Source: an uncultured Alkalilimnicola sp.
GTDB taxonomy: Bacteria > Pseudomonadota > Gammaproteobacteria > Nitrococcales > AK92
Direction: 5' to 3'
Assembly: GCA_937951875.1 (NCBI GenBank)
Contig: CALGAN010000028.1
Span: 10,695 to 74,694 of the forward strand
DNA length: 64,000 nt
Below are positions 54,345 through 64,000 of the stretch, one piece after another. How positions within the stretch are numbered: the stretch's first letter is position 1; every line of letters begins with the position of its first letter. Made by a program: the position numbers and the translations under genes. The notes below the pieces were generated by a model, which saw only the letters and a program-made list of their open reading frames with translations, made no database searches and was not told the origin of the DNA.

Positions 54345-56768
54345 ATGCGTTCAGAAGAACTAGAGGGGGTGCACCCGAGCGAGCCCGAGAGCGCCGGCAC
54401 CGTCCTGATGGCCGATCCCACGACGGCGATGCGGCAGGCACGCGCGGTATGGAAGGAAGGCGATCGACAGCGGGCTTTAGCCCTTTATGCCGAGATCGCA
54501 GCCGCTCACCCGGATTTTCTCGAGCCGCTCGTTCAGCGTGCGGTTATCCTGCGCGAATTTGGGCGTTTGGATGAAGCCGAGGCGGAAATACAGCGGGTGC
54601 TGGAGCGTGCTCCGGCGTTTCCGCCGGCCCTCATGCAGCGGGCCGATATCGCTAGAGCCCGCGGCGACGCCGAGGCTGCCTTGGCCATTTATCGCCGCAT
54701 CGTCGGCGAGCAGCCAGGCTTTCACGATGCGGGCGTGCAGGCCGCGGCGGTGCTTCGCGAGCTCGGTCGCTTGGAGGAAGCCGACGCCGAGCTCGAGCGC
54801 GTGCTGCAGCAGGCGCCGACCCAGCGTTGGGCACTCATGGCCAGGGCGGCCATCGCCCGCGAGCGCGGGCAATTGGATGACGCCGTCGCGCTCTATCGCC
54901 GGACCACGGCCGCCCATCCCGAATTCCACAAGGCGGCGATCCAGGCCGCGGTGCTGCTGCGCGAGCTGGGCCGCTTGGACGAGGCGGCGGCCGAACTGGA
55001 CCGGGTGTTGGCGCTGGCGTCCACCATGCACAGAGCGCTCAAGTTGCGCCTTCGCATCGCGAGCGAGCAGCGGGATCGCAAAGCCGCTCTCGAGTGCTAC
55101 CGGCGGATCGCTCGCCTGCGCCCCGATTCTTTGGAGCCGATCCTGCAGGCGACCAAGTTGCTGCGCGAGATGGGGCGTCTGGACGAGGCCGACGCGGAGA
55201 TCGACGCCGTGCTCCAGCGCCAGCCCGATCATCATCAGGCGTTGGTGCAACGCGGGCTCAACGCCGAAGCGCGGGAGTCCGGCAGCGGGCAGCCGTGGTT
55301 CGAACGCGCCATAAGAGCGAATCCCGATGACCCCCAGCCTTATCTGCAACTGGCCGAAAGCCTGGAAAAGGCCGGCGCTGGTGACGATGCCTATGCGTTC
55401 CTGATCGATGTCGCCAAGCGGTTTCCGGAGAAAGCCGAATTCGCGCGCCGCTGCGCCGGCCTGGATTGGCAGCGGGGCCGCCTGGAAGAAGCGGTCGGCA
55501 GGCTGCGGGGGCTCTTGGAGCGGTCTCCCCAGGACTATTCGGCATGGCATCGGCTCGTCAGCTGGACCATAGAGCTGGGCGCGTTCGACGAGGCGGCTCG
55601 CTTGCTCGAACAGGTCCCGTCTTCGCGTCTGGAGGCCAGGCGTCAGGCCGCCGTCTTGCGCGCCAAGCTGGCCGCCCGCGCGCACCAGCGCGAGGCGTTG
55701 GCGCATTCCGAAGCTACGCCGTCGTTGCATGAGAGCCAGGTGCAATATCTGCTCTACTCCTTGGAGCTGGATCAGGCGCAGCGGCATCTCGAGGAGGCGG
55801 TGCGGTTGAAACGGGCGCTGCGCGGAACCGGCGCGGAGGCGCGGGCGCGGGTGGGCGTAGGCATGCGCGCCACCTGGCTGAACGAGTTCCGGCTGAATCC
55901 GTTCGTGGTCGAGCAGCTGCGGGAGGCGCTGGCGTTGCCGCCTGCGGAGCAGCCGACGGCGTTCGCCGACGTCCTGCGCGAGGAACCCGGCCATACGCCC
56001 ACCGCCATCATGCTCATGGTGCGTCTCAAGCTCGGCGGTGCGTTCCAGGCTTGGCGCGAGGCGGCCGGCGTGCCCGGTTGGCCCGCGCGGATCCCGAGGC
56101 GCATCGTGCAGTTCTGGGACAGCGCCGATGTGCCCGCCGAGGTGGGCGAGCTCATGGCGTCGTGGTCCCGGGTATGTGCCGGATTCGAGTATCGGCGCTT
56201 CGACGAGGCCAGCGCGCGGCAGTATCTCAAGTCCCACTACCACGGGGCCGTGGTGCGGGCTTTCAACAAGTGCCACAACGCACCCATGAAGGCGGATCTG
56301 TTCCGCCTGGCCTACCTCTTCCGCGAGGGCGGAGTGTACGTGGACGCCGACGATTACTGCCGGCATCCCATCGAAGCCTTGGGGCGTACGGACGCCGAAA
56401 TCGTGCTGTACCAGGAGCAATGGGGGAGCCTGGGCAACAACTTCATCGCCGTGATGCCGGGGCATCCGGTCATCGGCGACGCCCTCGACCACGCGGTGCG
56501 GGAGGTGCTCGAGAGCTCGCGCGGCGATACCTGGTTCACCACCGGCCCCGGCCAGATGACCCGCGCCGCGGCGCGGCAGTTGCTGCCGTTCTTGCGTTTC
56601 AACGGCGGCGCCGGCCCGGGCGCGCTGCCGCGCTGGGTGGTGCTCGATCGCCACGAGCTGCTCTCGTGCGTTTCCATTCACATCCGCTGCCGCTACCACC
56701 GTTCGGACAAGAGCTGGCAGCGCGCGGACACGCAGCACGTGCGGCTGGTGACGGCGCGGCAGGTGTGA
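54345..56768 (+). CDS. TPR-repeat protein fused to a DXD-type sugar-binding glycosyltransferase (GT32-like)
   Basis: About 807 residues. The first about 400 residues are consecutive TPR units with a recurring LREFGRLDEAEAE/LRELGRLDEAAAE phrase every 34-36 residues (e.g. 54540, 54760, 54960, 55160). The last about 210 residues begin with IPRRIVQFWDSADVP and carry FNKCHNAPMKADLFRLAYLF and GGVYVDADDYC, the DXD metal site of the capsular/GT32-type transferases. No signal peptide or membrane segment is seen. ATG 54345 is chosen because upstream GTG 54267 gives no recognisable sequence; ATG 54408 is an alternative. It may glycosylate surface polymers or proteins. Confidence 0.8.
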   Translation: MRSEELEGVHPSEPESAGTVLMADPTTAMRQARAVWKEGDRQRALALYAEIAAAHPDFLEPLVQRAVILREFGRLDEAEAEIQRVLERAPAFPPALMQRADIARARGDAEAALAIYRRIVGEQPGFHDAGVQAAAVLRELGRLEEADAELERVLQQAPTQRWALMARAAIARERGQLDDAVALYRRTTAAHPEFHKAAIQAAVLLRELGRLDEAAAELDRVLALASTMHRALKLRLRIASEQRDRKAALECYRRIARLRPDSLEPILQATKLLREMGRLDEADAEIDAVLQRQPDHHQALVQRGLNAEARESGSGQPWFERAIRANPDDPQPYLQLAESLEKAGAGDDAYAFLIDVAKRFPEKAEFARRCAGLDWQRGRLEEAVGRLRGLLERSPQDYSAWHRLVSWTIELGAFDEAARLLEQVPSSRLEARRQAAVLRAKLAARAHQREALAHSEATPSLHESQVQYLLYSLELDQAQRHLEEAVRLKRALRGTGAEARARVGVGMRATWLNEFRLNPFVVEQLREALALPPAEQPTAFADVLREEPGHTPTAIMLMVRLKLGGAFQAWREAAGVPGWPARIPRRIVQFWDSADVPAEVGELMASWSRVCAGFEYRRFDEASARQYLKSHYHGAVVRAFNKCHNAPMKADLFRLAYLFREGGVYVDADDYCRHPIEALGRTDAEIVLYQEQWGSLGNNFIAVMPGHPVIGDALDHAVREVLESSRGDTWFTTGPGQMTRAAARQLLPFLRFNGGAGPGALPRWVVLDRHELLSCVSIHIRCRYHRSDKSWQRADTQHVRLVTARQV

Positions 56769-56847
56769 GCAAGGCGTTGCCGGGGCGCGGAGGCCTTGGG
56801 CCTTCGTGGCTTCGAGGAGGCCCGACGAAGGCGCATGCGCGGCGGCG

Positions 56848-57897
56848 TCACGCCGCGCGCCGCCCCGCCCAGCGCAGCGGCCACAGGAGTAGCCGCAGCA
56901 GCCGCGCACCCAGGTATAACAGCGGCAACAGCAGCGCGGTCCAGGCGGCGATCTGCACCGCCTTGACCGGCAGGCCGAAGGTTTCGGCCAGCTCGCCGAG
57001 CATGCTGTTGAGCAGGCTGGGGTGGCGGACCACCAGATAGGCCAGCGCCGCTGGGGCGCCCCATTTCGCCAGCGTTCCTAGCACCCGGCTGCGATTCGCC
57101 AGCTTCGGGGTGAGCAGTGCCGCGCGGCGGGAGTAGCTCAGCGGCTTGGACGCTTGTCCGACCGCCTTGCCGGCGCGCAGCAGCTTCAGACCGCCGGCGA
57201 CGATGGCGACGTCCAGCGCAGCCCAACCGGCGTCGCTCAGGCCGATGTCCTCGTTCAGGCGTTGCTTGGTCTCCAGCCGTCGAATGCCGCTGGTGAGGAA
57301 GGCGCTGGCCGCCTCGGTGAAGCGCTCGGTCTGGATCCATTGCACCTCGCCGTCGGCGTCGACCAGGAACTGGCCAATGAAATCCAGTCCGTCCTCGCGT
57401 ATCCGCTGCACCGCGTACCAGCCGCGCAGGTCGGGCGTGAGCGGCGGCCGCTCGGCCGACGGAGCGTCCGGCGAGCGGTCTTCCCAGCGGGCGCGCAGTG
57501 TGTCGATAGTTCGACCGAACTCGTCGAGCAGAGTGAGGGTGGCGATGTCGTTGCGGCGGTAATAGGCGATGGGCGGCACTGCCAGCGGGCCGTAGCGGCG
57601 CAGCGCTTCGACGAACTCGGGCTCGGTGCCGTAGACCAGTAGCAGCTCGCGGGTCAGCGCTGGATGGGTCAGCAGCGCCAGGCGGGTTTGCAGCAGCAGC
57701 GGCTGGTCATCGCCGTAGTCGAGCAATAGAGCTTGGATCTCGACCGGTTCGTCGCGCAGCGCGGCCGCGTGCTCGGGCAGCAAGCGCTCGGCCTGCACCC
57801 GGATCAGCTGCTCGTCGAAGCCGACCGGCGGCTCGCCGGCGGCGACGAGGAGCGCGCCGCCCAGGGCGAGAGACAACAGCAGCGCGAATTTGCTCAT
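56848..57897 (-). CDS. Exported/membrane hypothetical protein
   Basis: A 349-residue protein with an N-terminal signal peptide (MSKFALLLSLALGGALLVAA). A helical soluble middle follows (ALLLDYGDDQPLLLQTRLAL, YYRRNDIATLTLLDEFGRTI). Hydrophobic helices near residues 235-250, 285-300 and 318-340 lie before an Arg-rich C-terminus (LLWPLRWAGRRAA). I do not recognise a family. It is divergent from recC with 159 bases between. Topology suggests an inner-membrane protein with a large periplasmic part. Confidence 0.65.
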   Translation of the reverse strand: MSKFALLLSLALGGALLVAAGEPPVGFDEQLIRVQAERLLPEHAAALRDEPVEIQALLLDYGDDQPLLLQTRLALLTHPALTRELLLVYGTEPEFVEALRRYGPLAVPPIAYYRRNDIATLTLLDEFGRTIDTLRARWEDRSPDAPSAERPPLTPDLRGWYAVQRIREDGLDFIGQFLVDADGEVQWIQTERFTEAASAFLTSGIRRLETKQRLNEDIGLSDAGWAALDVAIVAGGLKLLRAGKAVGQASKPLSYSRRAALLTPKLANRSRVLGTLAKWGAPAALAYLVVRHPSLLNSMLGELAETFGLPVKAVQIAAWTALLLPLLYLGARLLRLLLWPLRWAGRRAA

Positions 57898-58056
57898 GGG
57901 TCCGCTCCCGGTGCGGCGCCTGTGGCGGTCGTTCGCTTGCGACGTGTGTCGTCGCGGGACGATATTAGTCTACCGCTCCGGTTACCATACCGGGGCGAAG
58001 TCATAACAATCGGTGCGCGGCCGTCGCGCGGCACCGCCAGCGGAACGACCATAACG

Positions 58057-61000
58057 ATGCTCTACCTCCACCGCGGCAACCGGCTGGAAGATCTGTTCGA
58101 GGGATTCGCCCGGATCGTCGCCATTCCGCTCGCCGAGCCGTTGGCTTCGGAGGTGGTGCTGGTGCAGAGCAACGGCATGGCGCGCTGGCTATCGCTGCGC
58201 CTGGCCGAAACGCACGGCATCTGTTGCAACCTGCGCTTTCCCTATCCGGCCGCCTATACCTGGGAGCTGTTCCGCGCGCTCGATCCGCAGCTGCCGGAGG
58301 TTTCCGACTTCGACCCGCGCATCCTGACCTGGCGCATTTTCGCGCTGCTGCCGTCGCTGCTGGACGATCCACGCTACGGCGAGCTGGCCAGCTATCTCAA
58401 GGACGGCGACGCGCTGGCGCGCTACGAGCTGGCCCGGCGCCTGGCCGACGTCTACGACCAGTATCTGGTGTACCGGCCGGATTGGATCGTCGAGTGGGAG
58501 CGCGGCGAAGGCGAGCACTGGCAGGCAGCGCTGTGGCGCGAGCTGAGCCGCGACGGCAAGGCGCACCGTGCCGGGTTGCTGCTGGCGGCGCGCCAGCGCT
58601 TGGAGCAGGGGGCGCCGCCGCCCGGCGTGTTGCCGGAGCGGCTGTTCCTGTTCGGCATCGCCGCCTTGCCGCAGTCGCTGGTCGAGCTGTTCCGCCTGCT
58701 GGCTGCCTACATCGACGTCCACGTGTTCCTGCTCGATCCCTGCGAGCATTACTGGGGCGAGATCCGTTCGGACAAGGAAATCGCCCGCAAGGCGGCCGAT
58801 CACGATCCCGAGGCGCTCTATCTGGAGACCGGCAACAAGCTGCTGGCCTCGCTGGGCCGCCAGGGGCGCGAATTCATGAATCTGCTGCTAGCCTGCGACC
58901 CGCGCGGCTACGACTATTTCAGCGCCGAGCCGCCGGCCGACACCGTGCTGGCGCAGCTGCAGTACGACATCCGCGCCTTGCGCAACCGTGGCGACGACGG
59001 CGAACGCACGCCGATTGCCCTCGACGATCACTCCATCCAGATCCACAGTTGCCACAGCCCCATGCGCGAGATCGAGGTGCTGCACGACCAGCTGCTGGCG
59101 CTGTTCGAGCTTTACCCGGATCTCACGCCGGCCGATGTGGTGGTGATGGCGCCCGACATCGACGCCTACGCGCCGTACATCGACGCGGTGTTCGCCAATG
59201 CGCCGCGCATTCCCTACGCCATCGCCGACCGCAGCCTGCGCCGCGAGCAGCCGGTGCTGGAATGCCTGCTGGCCCTGCTGGAGCTGGGCGAGGGACGATT
59301 CGAGGCGGAGCGGGTGGCGGAGCTGCTGGAAGTGCCGGCGCTGCAACAGCGCTTCGGTTTCGGCCAGGCGGATCTGCCGCAGCTGCACCAGTGGATCCGC
59401 GACACCGGCATTCGTTGGGGCGTGGACGCCGAGCACCGGGCCAGCCTGGGCCTGCCGGCGGTGGCCGATCACAGCTGGCGGGCCGGACTGGACCGCATGC
59501 TGCTCGGCTATGCCATGCCGGCGCACGAGCGGCGGCTGTTCGCCGACATCCTGCCCTACGACGAGGTAGAGGGCTCCGCCGCGGAGCTGGCCGGCAAGCT
59601 GCTGAGCTTCACCGACGCGCTGTTCGCGCTGCCGGCGCAGCTGGCGGCGGAACGTTCCGTCGCCGACTGGCGCGACCAGCTCAACGCGCTGATCGAGCGC
59701 TTCTTCCAGCCGATCGACGACAGTGAGGAAGAGGCACTGAGCACGGTGCGCCAGGCGCTGGACGAGCTGGTCGACGCCGCCGGGCGCGCCGGCGTGGACG
59801 AGCCGCTGCCGCTGCGCTTGCTCGTCACCCAGCTGCGCCGCTGCCTGGACGGCGCCGAGCGCATCGGCGGCTTCCTGAGCGGCGGGGTCACGTTCTGCGC
59901 CATGGTGCCGATGCGCAGCATTCCGTTCCAGGTAGTGTGCCTGCTCGGCCTGAACGACGGCCAGTTTCCCCGCCAGCAGCGGCCGCACGGCTTCGACCTG
60001 ATGGCGCAGAAGCCGCGCCGCGGCGACCGCTCGCGCCGCTTCGAGGACCGCTATCTGTTCCTGGAGGCGCTGCTGTCGGCCCGGCGCTGCCTGTATCTGA
60101 GTTACACCGGCCAGAGCGTGGCCGACAACAGCGCGCTGCCGCCGGCCACCGTGGTGGACGAGCTACTCGATTATCTGGAGGCGGGCTGGTGCGGCGCCGA
60201 AGGCATGAGCGTGCGCGAGCAGTTGGTCACCCGCCACCGCCTGCAGCCGTTCAGCCCGAGCTATTTCCTGCCGTTGGCGCCGCGGCCGTACGCCACGCGC
60301 CTGTTCAGTTACGCCGGTCATCTGTGCCAGGCAGGCGCCCTGGCCGGGCGCGGCCAGCGGGAGCCGGCGTCGCTATTCGCGGCGCCGCTGCCGGAGCCGG
60401 AAGCGGAGTGGCGCGAGGTCGAGCTGCGGCGCTTGATCGAGTTCTGGAGCTGTCCGGCCGAGTATCTGCTGCGGCAGCGGCTGGGGCTGAGCCTGGACCG
60501 GCGCGACGGACTGCTGGAGAGCGTCGAGCCGTTCGTGCTGGACGGCTTGCAGAGCTGGCAGCTCGATCAGGAACTGTTGGCCCTGACACTGGCCGACAGC
60601 CCGACCGAGCCGGAACGGCTGGCGCGCGCCGCCGGTCGGCTGCCGCACGGCGTGGTCGGTCGACAGCTGCTCGCCGCCCGGCTCGACGATGTCCGGGAAT
60701 TCGGCGGCCGGGTGAAAACCTTGCTCGCCGGGCGCGAGCTCGACCCGCTGCCGTTCACGCTCGAAACCGGGCCGTTCCGCCTATACGGCGTGCTGGATCG
60801 TCTCGGCGCGGACGGCCGCTGCGACTACCGCTACGGCAAGGACCGCGGCAAGGATCTGCTGGCGGTGTGGATCACCCACCTGGCGCTGAACGCGGTGGCG
60901 CCGGATGGGGTGACGCCGCGCAGCCGCTGGCTGAGCGCGCAGAGCGATTGCCGCTTCGGCCCCGTCGAGGACGCCGCCGCGCTGCTGCGAACCCTGCTCG

Positions 61001-61262
61001 AACGCTACTGGCTCGGCCTGACCCGGCCGCTGCCGTTCTTCCCTAAGGCTAGCCTGGCCTGCGCCCAGGCGCTGGCGAAGGGCAAGGACGGCATCGACGC
61101 CGCGCGCAAGGCCTGGGAGGGCGGCGACCGCGATGAGGGCGAGCGCGATCAGCCCTATCTGCGGCTGGCTTTCGCCGGCACCGATCCGCTCGCCGATCCG
61201 CTGTTCCTGGCGCTGGTGAACGAGGTGTGGCTGCCCTTGCTGGCGGCGATGGAGGACGTGGG

Positions 61263-61266
<4 letters not shown>
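58057..61266 (+). CDS. recC: Exodeoxyribonuclease V gamma subunit
   Basis: A 1069-residue RecC, the Chi-recognising scaffold of the RecBCD helicase-nuclease for double-strand-break repair. MLYLHRGNRLEDLFEGFARI, VQSNGMARWLSLRLAETHGI, PLRRE-like YAIADRSLRREQPVLECLLA and MVPMRSIPFQVVCLLGLNDG are typical RecC blocks. The ATG at 58057 is preceded only by a weak purine stretch. The stop overlaps the recB start (ATGA), so RecC and RecB are coupled. The frame is open throughout. Confidence 0.95.

Positions 61267-64000
<2,734 letters not shown>

Overview
The window reads as chromosomal DNA of a high-G+C (by eye about two-thirds G+C) gammaproteobacterium. EpmC (EF-P hydroxylase), RecC-RecB, a Tsx-like nucleoside channel and a NupC-type transporter all point to that class. 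The many acyl-CoA, short-chain-dehydrogenase and secreted-hydrolase genes suggest a lipid, ester or hydrocarbon degrader; a Nevskiales/Solimonas-like lineage is only a guess. No rRNA, tRNA, insertion sequence or CRISPR array was seen.

Layout. 0-9.4 kb: end of an amino-acid ABC ATPase, a NADP-dependent oxidoreductase, hisC with overlapping epmC, a Gly-rich unknown, and a large MalT-type LuxR regulator divergent from a thiolase/acyl-CoA dehydrogenase pair. 9.4-11 kb: gene-poor stretch with repeats and hairpins. 11-15.2 kb: NupC transporter, SLC13-type permease and Tsx-like outer-membrane channel. 15.5-24.6 kb, all on the minus strand: a secreted PETase-like polyester hydrolase, an AraC regulator, then livG-livH-livM-binding protein-livF-acyl-CoA ligase. 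24.9-29.8 kb: a DJ-1/PfpI-like lipoprotein, a second secreted alpha/beta hydrolase, an isoprenylcysteine-methyltransferase-like membrane protein and a lipase lipoprotein. 29.9-34.9 kb: PH-domain protein, HpnB-like glycosyltransferase, a short variant spermidine synthase with a structured leader, an SDR and small unknowns. 35.4-42.6 kb, minus strand: acetyl-CoA acetyltransferase, 3-hydroxyisobutyryl-CoA hydrolase-like protein, BtuF-like corrinoid binder, PduO-type adenosyltransferase and fused isobutyryl-CoA mutase IcmF. 42.8-51.2 kb, minus strand: a second liv-type ABC system carrying its own long acyl-CoA ligase and a PaaK-like ligase, divergent from an AraC regulator and an HSD10-like dehydrogenase. 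53.8-56.8 kb: an AT-richer patch followed by a TPR-glycosyltransferase. 56.8-64 kb: a membrane unknown, then recC and the first part of recB.

How it may work together (inference). The strongest system-level signal is the 15.5-29.8 kb region. A secreted serine hydrolase with every hallmark of type II PETases sits collinear with an AraC regulator and a full uptake system ending in a CoA ligase, and is flanked by two more exported hydrolases. This layout would suit extracellular ester or polyester cleavage, monomer import and CoA activation, with beta-oxidation-type and branched-acyl/B12-dependent enzymes elsewhere in the window completing catabolism. The actual substrate cannot be read from sequence alone.
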